From NCBI GenBank assembly GCA_947069175.1, contig CAMTDV010000013.1, forward strand, positions 57,108,610-57,172,609: 64,000 bases of DNA, read 5' to 3'. This document shows, piece after piece, positions 46,198-57,146 of the stretch. Both the position numbers and the translations under genes were made by a program. The DNA comes from Scalesia atractyloides. Lineage: Eukaryota > Streptophyta > Magnoliopsida > Asterales > Asteraceae. Position 1 is the stretch's first letter. The number at the start of each line of letters is the position of its first letter. Under the pieces are notes generated by a model that was given only the letters and a program-made list of their open reading frames with translations, did no database searches and was not told the origin of the DNA.

Positions 46198-48887
46198 TTG
46201 AAATGTTTATGTTTGCAGATCAAGAAGTCATCGTTTTCTCCGTTTCACAACATCTGTTGTCTTCTGGAGGAGAATATTCCTAAAATCGCAGCTTATAGAG
46301 AAGTATTAGATATTTGGAGCCGTCTTCCAATCACCAAAGCTCTCACTGACTGTCATACGGCTTATCGTTCACATGTCGAATATTTTTGGAATGCTGCTTA
46401 ATTTAATGAAGAAGAGAACGCAATTTTGTCTGATGTAAGGGATGATAACGAAGATATTCAAGTCAAGATCACTGAAGACTTGATCCGAACAATTTTAGAG
46501 TTTAGCGATATGGTTAAAGGGTGCTTCTACAGGATGGGTTATGCAGGTTTCGTTAACGCAGCTCCGTTTAAAAAGGCAACTCTGATGCACCCTTTCATTA
46601 CATTGCACATTGTGCTACTCATGCCCTCAGTCACAGAAAGGGCGGCTTTGATGATTTAATTGATTATCAGATGTGCATGATCACAACACTTATTCTGAAC
46701 TTGCCTTACAATTTCTCAAGAGTGATCTTCTCCCAGATGTCCAAAATACACAACGCGAGAAGTTTTTGCTGTATCCGCGTTTTATTCAGATGTTGCTCGA
46801 TCACTTACATCCAAATTTAAAGAAAAAGAAATATGATGTTTTAAAGCTGGAACATATGGATGTGTCAACTCTGAAGAAGATGAATCTGCATCTTAAAGCC
46901 TTCCCAAATGCCAAGCCTGTCTTCGGGGCTATTCTTGACAAAGATTATGTAGCACCGACAAAGGGGAAGTGGAGAAAAGATAATAGTGGAGATGAAGATG
47001 AAGAGTTGGAAGCATTAGATAGTTATATTGCAAAGAGAAGCGTGTGGTTCTCTAAAGATGATAAAAAGGGTGTAAGGGGTCAAAGCGAAAGCAAATGTCC
47101 ACATCTACCTCCAATGCCCCTAAAAAGAAGCAGCGTGCATCTGAAAGCATGAGGTTGATCGATGCGTCAGAGCCGGAAGAAAATTTTGAAACTTTGCCTA
47201 CTAACATTGAACGAGAAGCATTTGGAGAACAAGAAAGAATGGTTGAAGAGGCATCCTCCTCTAGTACTAATAAAGAGGATAGGATTGCCAAACAGAGAGA
47301 AAGAGTTAAAGAAAGAGATCTTGAGCGTTTGGCTGAACTTAAACGTAAAGAAGAAGAAAAGAAACGAAAAGCAATAGGGGAAGATGATACAACGTATGTA
47401 CCTTTGGGTTCCGGCAGCGATACCCCTGTTCGCAAATCTTCTAAGAAATCTTCTAGACGTCTCAAGAGGCCAGCTGTTCGTAGCACAGATTCTGTGAAAG
47501 ACAAAGCTAAGAGAAAAGTGCAGAGAAAATTTGATGAAGTAGTTCATGTTGAACCAATTCCTCAACCGCCACCATCACCACCTTCTCAACCAACTCCATA
47601 AGCACCACTATCTCCACCACCGCAACCTACACCACAACCTACTCCTCAAGCTCAACCTTCTCAATCTCAACCCAATTTCTTCACAGGAACCAGACTTGAA
47701 GATCAATTTGACTTTGATTTTGGTGATATACCAAGGGGAGAAGAATTTTCTGTAGATATGTTCAATGACACGCGTATTGAAGAGTTGGAAAATCAAGTTA
47801 TGATAAATAGTGTAAAGATTGTTGAACTCCAAGAACAAATTAAAGGGCTGAAAGAAGAAAACCAGCAAGTTGAAGCTATCTTGGCTAGTATCGTGTCAGA
47901 GAATGAAAGACCAAGGAACAGAATGGAAGAATACAATGAAGAACGCCTCATCAATGAGTTTATTTGAGAAGATTCTTATGAAAAAGCTCGGAACTAATTT
48001 TGCTACAGAAATAGACGAGATTGAAAGAGTAGAGGCTAGAGAAAGGGTTGATGAGCGAGAACACCTTGCAAAAGGATTATCTAATGCTCATGCGAAAGGT
48101 AAAGCTAAGGTTGGTGAAGAAACTATGACTGTTATAACTGGGCCAGAAGCTGAATCTGTTCCACTATCTTCTGTAGAGGTGGTGTGTGCAAATACGAAGA
48201 AATTTATATTGATTCGAAAGTCTAAGGATGTTGACATTGACGTGACAAATCTTTCAGCTAAACTTCAAGAATGGCAAAACAAGAGAAAGATGGAGAAAGA
48301 AATAGAAGCAGAGGTAGATGAGTTTGTTGAGAATTCTGAGAAGGAAAAAGAAGTTGGACGATATCGATGACGTATTTTCTGATAAGTCTGATGATGATAG
48401 TGATGGTGGTGATGATGACAATTTAGGAGGTTTAGGTATCCTTGTAACATAATCTAATTTGAATGTTGATATCGATTGTTCTGTGTACTTGGATGATTCT
48501 GCTAATCAAATGGAAGGAGGTAAAGATAAGGGAAAGTATGAGAGCTCTAAGGATTCTAAGCAGGCATGAATCCTCATAGTGACTGATATGTCATCTGTTC
48601 ATGTCGTGCCAAAATTGAAGATTTTATATTTAGAGCATGATGTGGAGGAAGGTGAGTTTGCCCACAGTTACACAAAAGAAGAAATTGCTAATATATTGGG
48701 CGTGGACGAAGAAACATTCGAGTTTGATTTTGAAGAGGAGCTTAACGATATAAGTGCTTTCAAGTCTGTTGATTATTTCTTCGAACATGTTTCTGAAGCT
48801 CATGATTATGATAAAGTTGTCTGTGGATTATGTCTTCGAACATGTTTCTGTTCTCGTTTATCAATACAATTCAAGGCATTTAAGTAG
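46198..48887 (+). pseudogene. Large accessory (env-position) ORF of the copia element, decayed
   Basis: Overlapping frames together resemble one protein of about 850 residues. They give an N-terminal domain (PKIAAYREVLDIWSRLPITK, 46289 on; MVKGCFYRMGYAGFVNAA, 46510 on), a helical segment at 46673-47152, and a Lys/Glu/Ser-rich stretch 47095-47545. A Pro-rich run (47560-47690) and a coiled coil (47758-47967, EELENQVM, KIVELQEQIKGLKEEN) follow, then acidic frames to 48887. Stops and frameshifts separate the pieces. I recall similar proteins attached to Asteraceae copia elements, but no named domain or transmembrane segment is visible, so calling it an envelope gene would go too far. Confidence 0.6.
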
Positions 48888-48947
48888 TATATCTTTCTTA
48901 TTTGTTTGTCCAACTCGCTAACAATGAATTCTGCCTCTGTTAGATGA

Positions 48948-48995
48948 GACAGATCAGTCTGGTGCTCATTGGAGGAGAGCCAATCCCCTCTCACA
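48948..48995 (+). repeat. Residual 3' LTR tail (U5 type 2) of the copia insertion
   Basis: GACAGATCAGTCT.GTGCTCATT...CCCCTCTCACA matches the last 48 bp of the LTR at 34130-34506, followed by the TSD GAAGT. The U3 and TATA part are absent; coding-like DNA abuts it directly, so a deletion removed most of the 3' LTR. Confidence 0.85.
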
Positions 48996-49000
48996 GAAGT

Positions 49001-49198
49001 AGGTATTCCCAGAGAGCTTAGACTATAATCATAAGTATGACTCTCCACAGTAACAACCTATAGTAACCAAATAGCATGGTTATTACCAGGATGGCCTTGT
49101 CAGGCAAATAAGTTATTGCTATCCGGAACATAATAAGTTATCTGCTAGTACTTGGGCTTTCTGAGAACACCATTGAGAGAGGACATGAAGCGAACACA

Positions 49199-49236
<38 letters not shown>

Positions 49237-50627
49237 TATATATATAGTTTGAACTTCTATGCAAACGTGTGCCTATGTGTATAATCTATGTGTGTTTAGT
49301 ACCCACACTTTACAATAATTAGAATATATTATCATAATTTATTTAAACTATCCAGGTACGATATCTAGCCGACGGATTCAGAGTCTGACGAGGATCCATT
49401 GATGGAGATGAAAGAGGATCCAGAGGAGATGGAGTCGGGGTCCGTAGAGGAGGAGGAAGAGGGGGCGATAAGATTCGAGCTTCCCATCAACGAACCTGAC
49501 TTATCATGTTACCGTTGTGATGGCTACCCCACACGATCCCTCATTAGACGAGAGACCGATGCTACTAGCTTCTTACCACTCCCTACCTCACCGTCAGCCC
49601 GTTGCGGCTGAATATAGCCACACATCAGACCCATACTACCATCCCACTATGGCTAGGCGAAGTCCTACACCAGTTACTATCCCACGATTTCCTACCCCGC
49701 GCACTGTCATCTCTCTTGGTTCACCACCCTCCCCACCAGTTGTTCGTTTTAGGCAGACGGCTCGTATGAGAGGTCCCGATGCCAACTCCAGTCTTTTCTC
49801 TAGTTATCTGTACTCCACCTCCCTCTCCAGTTACACATACTTTATCAGACTTCGGATACCGTTTGATCGCCTGATACCTAAACCTGACACCCTCACTAGA
49901 GCCTCCTTCCCGATACCATACTCGCGAGCGGGGAGAGCTCTCCCATCCAGCAGAGGAGCCTACCCTGCCTGTTTGGGGCATACAAGTACCACCTGAAGAC
50001 CAACCACCCTCCCCTCAGACCATCCATTAGATCGGATATCGATATGACCAAATAGTAGCGATTACCACTGCACGAGCAGAGGAGGCTCACCATAGGAGTG
50101 TTACGTACGGGTGCATCAGTAGCACTCAACAGGTAGTGATGGCATTTCAGCAATCTTTGGGGTAGGATAGTTACCAACAGGGACGTTCCTAGACCCTACT
50201 GTGTCTATGCTTGGCAATGATTGCGATGGTAGTGACATGGTTCTGTGGTTGGCGCCTCAGTCGTGTCGGTAGAGGGAGCGGTTTCTTACATGTATATAGA
50301 TCTTTTGATCTCCTATCAAGCACTAGGCGACGATATGCCTACCTAAAGATAGGGTTGTATGACACAGTATGTTACTAGTACTCGATTTTGATAGTATGTG
50401 TGTACGTCACGTGATGACAAATTTTGACTAGTATGTTACTAACATAAATCCTTAGTGGATTCGGCTTGTGTGTCAATTTTGATTATTGTACAGCGGCGTA
50501 TATATGTATCATAGTGACAGTTGTTTATACCTGTTCGTGTGTTTTTGAGATTGTTAACAATGTTGATGAAATGTAATCTGATATGTGATACATTTATAAA
50601 TATATACGCATTTGTCTTTGTTATAGA
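49001..50627 (+). pseudogene. Element C leader and decayed accessory ORF
   Basis: The leader resumes right after the copia TSD. A (TA)n run occupies about 49199-49247. From the ATG at 49399 a frame reads MEMKEDPEEMESGSVEEEEE, then LPINEPDLSCYR. After a frameshift near 49560 it becomes a Pro/Ser/Thr-rich stretch (to about 49996), and then, in another frame at about 50030-50165, a helical segment (ITTARAEEAHHRSV, QQVVMAFQQSL). Stops break it. Its position between primer site and gag and its acidic/Pro-rich/helical order parallel the intact ORF at 22552-23166, though the sequences are not obviously alike. Confidence 0.6.
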
Positions 50628-52105
50628 ATGGCCCCAAAACGAGCAAATAACCCAACAACTACAAACTGTTATTCCAACCATAGTAGCCCAAGTTACGACG
50701 AGCATTAACACAAACGCACAAAACCCGCAGCCTAACCCGAATATGGCTAAGGTTGATCAAAAAAATGTGGTGCAGAGGTGCACTTATAAACAATTTACGG
50801 AAGGCAAACCCGAAGAGTTCAATGGTACGGAAGGGCCAACAAGGATTGTTTGATGGATCAAGGAGACACAAGTAGTTATTAAATAACGAACTGTCCGGAG
50901 GAGTATATTGTGATATATGCGACTTCTACATTTATCGATTATGCTCGGAACTGGTGGAATACCATCGTTCAGACCCGGGAACAGGAAGTCATTGCTCATA
51001 TGACGTGGGATGAACTTAAAACACATCTGATGACCCACTTTTGTTTGCAAAGTAAAATACAAAAACTGAAACATGAATTTTGGAACCTACAAATGCAAGG
51101 GGCAGATCACGAGGGATATACTAATCTTTTTAATACTCTTGCTAGTTTACTACCAGATATGGTCAGACCCGAATCAAAACGAATTCAATGTTATATATGT
51201 GGATTGGCCCTAGAAGTTCGAAGATTGTAAACTCAGTAGAACACTTGAAGATGGAAAGTGTCATGTCGAGGTCTGGCATGTTTACTTTTGATATGGTAAG
51301 GAGGAATATTTGAAGATGCCCGGAGAGTCGTCTAGCACTAAAAGAACCGACGATGACTATAAGCCAACAGGGATCTCAACCGCATAAGCGTATTCAGTCA
51401 AACCAAAATTATACAATGACTACCTTAGATTCGAGACCCAATAATTAAAAGGACCATGGCCAAAATGTAACAAAGGTGGTTACCATCACCTGAGCAAGTG
51501 TCGAACCGTAACCTGCAACAAGTGTCGGAAAGTGGGGCATTATGCCCGTAGTTGTAGAACACATGCCGAACCAACAAACTGTCCGAACCAACCTACTCGT
51601 TCCTAAACCACCCGACCCCAAACAAGTTAACAATGACCATCTCAATAAAATCCACAACTAACCTACCCTGAACCTGCTACGAGTGCGGTAGTACGGAGCA
51701 TTTTAAACGAAATTGCCCGAAGCTGAATCAAGGACCCACGGAAAGATAGAACAAGGGCAAGCCTCAATTTCCAATCAAACTCGGGGACACACGTTTGTTA
51801 TAGGATCCAGTGACGCACGACAAGATCCTAATGTATTGACATGTACCTTTCTTGTCTCTGCCTAGTATGCTTTCGTGTTATTTGATACTCGTGCATATAA
51901 GAGCTTTGTTTCTATTAACTTCCTACCATTATTAAATATGCCAGCTAGTGAGCTAACATGTCCCTATTCTATAGAACTCGCTAATGGTAAATGTAAAACT
52001 AGTTACCAAATTATCCACGACTGTCCCTTAACCCTTAACGACCCTTCCTCATTGACCTTCTACCTGTAGAACTTGGAAGTTTTGATATAGTAGTGGGAAT
52101 AGACT
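50628..52105 (+). pseudogene. Element C gag and protease, broken
   Basis: Gag text includes QRCTYKQFTEGKPEEFNGTE at about 50772-50831, then after shifts DYARNWWNTIVQTREQEVIA (50938 on) and KLKHEFWNLQMQGADHEGYT. Stops lie at 51228 and beyond. Two zinc knuckles survive: CNKCRKVGHYARSC (51514-51555) and CYECGSTEHFKRNC (51675-51716). The protease frame from about 51866 reads VLFDTRAYKSFVS, so the usual DTGA is DTRA, followed by SYQIIHDCPLTL. The protease is cut at 52105 by the LARD-like insertion, and the same frame carries on at 58649. Confidence 0.88.
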
Positions 52106-53515
52106 TGTCACACCCCAACCGATGGCGGAAAACATCGGGATAAAATACAACATGAATGCAATACAATAAGTTCATAAAACATAACAAAATTTGGTACAAC
52201 ATTTATAAATCTAACGTCTAAAATGTGTGTATCTAAGTCCTTGCTATTTTTTGATTTAATAGCATCATCTCCTTCAACCTGTAACATGTTTTCAAATAAA
52301 GTCAATGCAAAAGCAAAGGCGAGTACACAAGTTTAAGCATAGCATACGTACACGAATAAAGTTTTAACAATCCTCATGGCAACCAAATCTATACAAGAGC
52401 AATATCAAGGCATGCAATACTAATAATCAAACCCTTAACGCAATCACGATGTTCTAACATGACCTCACGAATAACACGATGGAGGTGGATGCGTGAATTC
52501 CTATAGCGCTAAGCATGTCAAACGAAGGCTAAAAATAGTTAATGACTAAAGCATAGCATAACGAATATCCAAGACAAGCAACAAGTATACGATTCAAGTA
52601 TTCATGGGTATAGGATTGTTTGTGCGTTTCATAAAGTTTAAGTGTTTGTGATTTTTGTATAGGTAAAACATGTTACACCCAAAAGTGTTATAAACAAAAG
52701 TGGGTCGAGTGTACTCACAATATTACATATGCTTTCCGATTAGTGGTTCGGTGAAGAGTTGGAGGTTGGAGCTTCAAAGCTTCTTTTAAAACACTTAATG
52801 TTTTCTTTTAGAACTCTTAGACTCTCTTCCTTGCTTGGAAGATTTGAGAGAATTATAGAAGTTGAGAGAAGAATGGGTGGAGCACTTAGTGTCCTTTTAG
52901 AATTCTTGATTTAGAGAGATTGAGAGAATTAAAGAGATGGAGAGAAGAATGGTGTGAAGAAAATGGTAGAAGGGGGTTGGTATTTATAGGTAGAGAATGT
53001 GGAAAAGGGTGAAATATGATTGGTTAAAGAAAGTGGAAGAGGATTGAGAAGGTGATTGGTGGAGAAAGGAGGTGGAAAAGGGTGAAATATGATTGGTTAA
53101 AGAAGGTGAAAGAGGATTGAGAAGGTGATTGGTGGAGAAAGGAGGTGGAAAAGGGTGAAATATGATTAGTTAAAGAAGGTGAAAGAGGATTGATGAGGTG
53201 GAAATATGATTGATATATTTCTTGGTCTTTCTTGAGTATATATTATGTAATTGAGTATATAAAAAGTATAAATTTCAAGTATTGAGGATGTGCGTATAAG
53301 TATTTATACGTATAAAAGTGTCGGTTTACGTATAAATACGTATTTTAAATGATCGGTTGTGTGAATAAAATAAAAAGTATAAAATATGAATTTTATTATG
53401 ATTAACGCCTCGAATTGTGAGATTGAAATTAAAATACGAATGTAAGGTTTCTAAAATTAGAATACGAATACGAACATATTTTTAAAATTGAAATACGAAG
53501 ATACGAGGCGTTACA
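52106..53515 (-). repeat. 3' LTR of the LARD-like element, 1,410 bp
   Basis: Matches 57147-58643 but lacks about 87 bp near its U5 end (the segment at about 57180-57270 in the other copy). A TATA box on minus (CTATAAATAC) is at 52980-52989. Three 73-bp tandem repeats (starting 52999, 53072, 53145) stand immediately upstream of the TATA box in the direction of transcription. Confidence 0.93.
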
Positions 53516-53516
53516 G

Positions 53517-53551
53517 TCTCCCCTACTTTAGGAAATTTCGTCCCGAAATTT
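53517..53551 (-). promoter_or_regulatory. Polypurine tract and adjoining hairpin of the LARD-like element
   Basis: On the minus strand AGTAGGGGAGA (53527-53517) precedes the LTR start TGTAACGCC. Just upstream the arms AAATTTCG (53533-53540) and CGAAATTT (53544-53551) can pair around a 3-base loop. The same hairpin next to the PPT occurs in both Tekay-like elements. Confidence 0.75.
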
Positions 53552-56100
53552 ATTCAAGAGGAAGACCTTGGAGAAAAAGCATTTTGGCTTGAAGAATGAT
53601 TGTCAAAAATCGAGATTTGGATGTTTGAAATGTGTTGAAAAGTATGAAGTTTTGAGGAACGAAAAGATAGGTTTGTAAAAAGGGTCCGTTTGTCTAAATT
53701 GATGGCATTGAGCATAAGTAAAACGTGCATGAGTGTGTATAGACAAGCGAGTTTAAACAAGTTTGAATAACTTAATGACAAGTTATTTTAAAATGTGATA
53801 CCTAAGAAGGAAGCTTTCGTATAAAATGATATGTATTTTGATGAAAAGTGTGACCGCACTATTGGTTGTAACAAAGATTTTCGTTGGATTTAAAGAGCAT
53901 TGGCAATCTCAGTTTTGTAGAGAATTCTTTATCGGTGAAAAAAACGAGGAAGTTAGGCATTTGAAATAAAAAAATGGTTTTGGAGGTAACTGCCAACTAA
54001 GTATGTTTGCACATAAATAAAGAATGGAAAATAGTTTTTAAGTGTAAGAAAGTATTTTAGGGTCCGAATGTTTAAACTGATTGATTGCAAATGGGGTTTG
54101 TCTAAAAGACAAGGATGTCGGGGAATAATGGAGGCATAAGTGTGAACGGTTGATTTGATAAACGGATATGAGTATAAGAATGGCATGCGTATTGAGAGCG
54201 ATGAGTTAAGAATGGAGTCTCTCATGGATAATCGGATATGCGCGCTTAGCAATGCGTTTGTGAGTTGTTAAAGTTTGTATCGGGTCTAAATCGGTCTGCA
54301 AGACACCGAATTTCTCATGGCACGTTTTACGAAAGTTTGAAACATGGTGAATACACTTATATATAGGAAGTACCAGCGGCGTATCCACCATGTTTTGACC
54401 ATGTTACGTTCGTTTCGTTATTCGGTGTCATGTTACGTTCCGTGTCCTACCATACACAGTAGTACACCCTATGATTCCCATGCGCCTATCACTATAATCT
54501 CGTGTGCAGCCGTGATTATATTGATTGCCGCATTATCCGCATAGTTTGTACTAGTTGTGTATGAATCAGGGTATACATAAATTTGAAAATAAGATTGTGC
54601 GTGCGTATAAGAATGTAGTATATAAGCATGTTTACGTTTAAATAGGTATGAGACCAACGTGAGTGAATCCCCTCGGGTTATGCTCACGTATAGGTACGAA
54701 TGTATGAATTTGAATATGAGCATGAACATGAATGTGAGCATGATTATAAGTATGCATATGAGTATAAGTATGAATGATGACACGTATGAGCATAAATATG
54801 AATATGTGTATAAGTATGAATATCAATAGGTATAAATGACGACGATTGTGTGCATGACATGAATTGAATACAACGAATTTAATCATGTAAAATGATCGAG
54901 AAATTTGAGTGTGTAAAAATGAATGATATAAATGATATTATCGTGCGAAATTTTGACTAAATCATGTGCGAGGATATGCATGTAAAGTGGTTTGAGCAAA
55001 ACTTTGAGGTTATCGCTTCTAAAATAGGTTCAGTTTGACTTAGAATGTAGGATCTAGTTTGTGAATATAAAAGAATAAAAGGTACTTATTGATTATGTGT
55101 TACATATTTTGTAATGGACGGAGTGCTACCACTGTTTTAGGGGAATTTAAGTAAGTCGAAAGTGGTTAGTCCTTGTAATATTTTCTTGCCCACGTGTTTT
55201 GAAATTGAGGTGACATTTTGGGTGGTGTATGACAAGGTCTTAAATTACTAGGTTCGCATCGTTTTCAAAGGATGTTACATCAAGATAAGAAATTTGAAAT
55301 TCAGTGGTTCTTGTGATACGTTGACCCTTGAGAGGAAATTTGGGATAGTGGATTTAATTATCGTTGAAAAGTGTTTAGCAAAATGTTCTCTTAATCGCGA
55401 TAAGAGGTTTAGAGGGTGTTTGGGGTTGAGTTTTGAAAATAGTTTATGTGTTTTGAATAATCAGAATCAGATGATTAGCTGTAACAAAACGTGCTGCAGA
55501 AAGATAGTTTTGAATTTGATTATATTGTTTGATATCCCAAGAACCAGATAATCAACTATTTGAGTGTTTGACAAATATATATATGAAAAAAAAGAATAAA
55601 TAAATAAATAAGCTTTGATCTCTACAAAACGAAAGAAATCAGTTTTTTTTATTATATACTTACCAAACACAAAAAAACATAGTTTTTTTTTGCTTTAAAA
55701 CACAATAATCAAAGGAATCAGGAAAAAAAATTTAGTAAAGCAATCCCATAATGTCTATAAGATATTGGTTTGGCTTTTGTTTACAAATGAAAGCTCTTAA
55801 TGTAAAGTTATCGCATGATCGTGTTAGTGATTATGTTAAACATAAGATTTTTGGGCAAGGTATTCCTTGGACTAATTAAGTTGGAAGGTAGCATTCCGTC
55901 GAGCTTTGAAAATCGTGAAACAAGACGTTCATGTGGTGACCAAGTATATGCGTATGTGATTTATATGAAATAGATTACAGGATGGAAAATACGTTTGATA
56001 AAATAGTTCGTTTTGAAATTCGTCTAAGTAAGAATTTTGACAATATGATAGAAGATTTAGGTGTACAATTTAAACATGTGGTTTGTGTAATAAAGTCTCC
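53552..56100 (-). other. LARD-like interior, 3' part, no gene
   Basis: Low-complexity DNA without supported ORFs. At about 54590-54850 a degenerate 6-bp pattern (TATGAG, TATGAA, CATGAA) repeats many times. A/T runs occur at 55560-55740. No protein motif or similarity to gag/pol was recognised on either strand. Confidence 0.6.
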
Positions 56101-56116
56101 AAGAAGGAGGGTTGGT

Positions 56117-56901
56117 AACGATCACCGAGGTATGGGAATCACCCCTAATCCGTTGGTGAGGTCGTTTTAAGGAAGAAAGGAAACGGAGTTTGATCGTCTA
56201 GGTAAGGAATTCACTCTTATCTCGACGACGGTCTCCATTTCGGACTTTTCGAGAAATATAAGTCTAGTTGATGACGTTTTGAAATCATGTATGCAAATAA
56301 TGTATAAGTGGATGAAAAGGTTTAATATGAATTGCGTAAAAACCTTATAATAAATTGGAACTTTGAAAGGAATGGTAACAAGTATATAAAAAGTCATGTA
56401 TAAATTGAAATGGTATAAAATAGAGTCTCAGAAAACATTAGACTGTTTCGGGTAGAGAAACGTCGACTATTCCAAAGTGAATCGAAGATCCTTTCGAATT
56501 AGAGAAACGTGCTTTGGCCTATAGGTAAAATGCTCTCGTCGAGAAGCGATTAACGGCATTTTACCGTTCCAGTTATTACACGTCTCTAATCGATTGGAAA
56601 ATCGAAACTTTGGCGAGATTGAAAATCGAGGAATGGGACTTAATCGACAAGGTGCGGGTTTCACCCCTAACTCGACGATTTCGTACCCTAAGTGTGGTTG
56701 GTACTCGTCGGGTCAAACTTAATTTCAACACTTGGCGAGAGTCCACTAGAGTTTGAATAGGAGTTTCCCATCAAGGTGTGGATGTCCCTCCTAACTTGAT
56801 GGTGTAACTTCGTGAAAAAAAAATAAATAAATAAAGAATTGGCGGAATGAGAGTCGTTCACCAAATTGGGGATATCACGCCTATTTTGGAGAAGTCGTCT
56901 C
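56117..56901 (-). repeat. Hairpin array with common core in the LARD-like interior
   Basis: Five units share a core close to AGGTGTGGGATTCACCCCTAA but have different flanking arms that can pair: 56117-56166 (AACGA.TCACC with GGTGA..TCGTT), 56192-56233 (GATCGTC with GACGGTC, one G-U pair), 56635-56690 (weaker), 56768-56802 (CCATCAAG with CTTGATGG), 56849-56901 (GAGA.TCG..CACCAAA with TTTGGAGA.GTCGTCTC). Between units 2 and 3, a separate nested stem is GGTAAAATGC (56524-56533) with GCATTTTACC (56556-56565), inside AGAGAAACGTG/CACGTCTCT. The region lies near the 5' end of the element's RNA. Confidence 0.75.
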
Positions 56902-57129
56902 ACTTGTGTAATACGAGTGTTTTCGAGTTTAGTATAATCGAGTAAAAATGCATTAGGAAAGGCGTATGATCGAGATAATGTAACAAGTATGAACACGTAA
57001 AGCATTTCATGAATTTAGCACATAAAGGACGTTTTAAGAAATTAGCATGTGAATCACGTATGGTCAAGTATGGTACTTAACTATAGACTAGGTCAAAAGC
57101 ATAGCAATTTGCCTAATTCCCTATAGTTA

Positions 57130-57143
57130 TGGCTCTGACACCA
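57130..57143 (-). promoter_or_regulatory. Primer-binding site of the LARD-like element
   Basis: On minus, TGGTGTCAGAGCCA starts three bases from the 5' LTR; it is a one-base variant of the tRNA-iMet site TGGTATCAGAGCCA seen in the Tekay-like element at 23354-23367. Confidence 0.85.
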
Positions 57144-57146
57144 ATC

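Larger units (their letters stand above)
31653..48995 (+). mobile_element. Composite Sirevirus-like copia insertion, 17.3 kb
   Basis: Flanked by the duplication GAAGT (31648-31652 and 48996-49000) inside element C's leader. The order is LTR with U5 type 1 (31653-32120), about 2 kb of non-coding internal DNA with three PPT-like tracts, LTR with U5 type 2 (34130-34506), copia gag, pol, 3' non-coding DNA and a decayed accessory ORF, then only the last 48 bp of a type-2 LTR (48948-48995). The outer TSD suggests one integration event, or rearrangement after it. A gypsy LTR interrupts pol at 40528. All coding parts are broken. Confidence 0.85.

Noticed and set aside
47052..47565. Minus-strand frames of 150 and 132 codons opposite the copia accessory ORF
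   Set aside because: Mirror of the Lys/Glu/Ser-rich plus-strand frame; composition Ser/Phe/Leu-rich as expected for its complement.
46198..48887. Envelope gene
   Set aside because: Position fits, but there is no signal peptide, transmembrane segment or fusion-like region in the readable parts.
54344..54886. Overlapping frames in the LARD interior, His/Tyr/Ile-rich
   Set aside because: Produced by the degenerate TATGAG/CATGAA hexamer repeats; no coding support.
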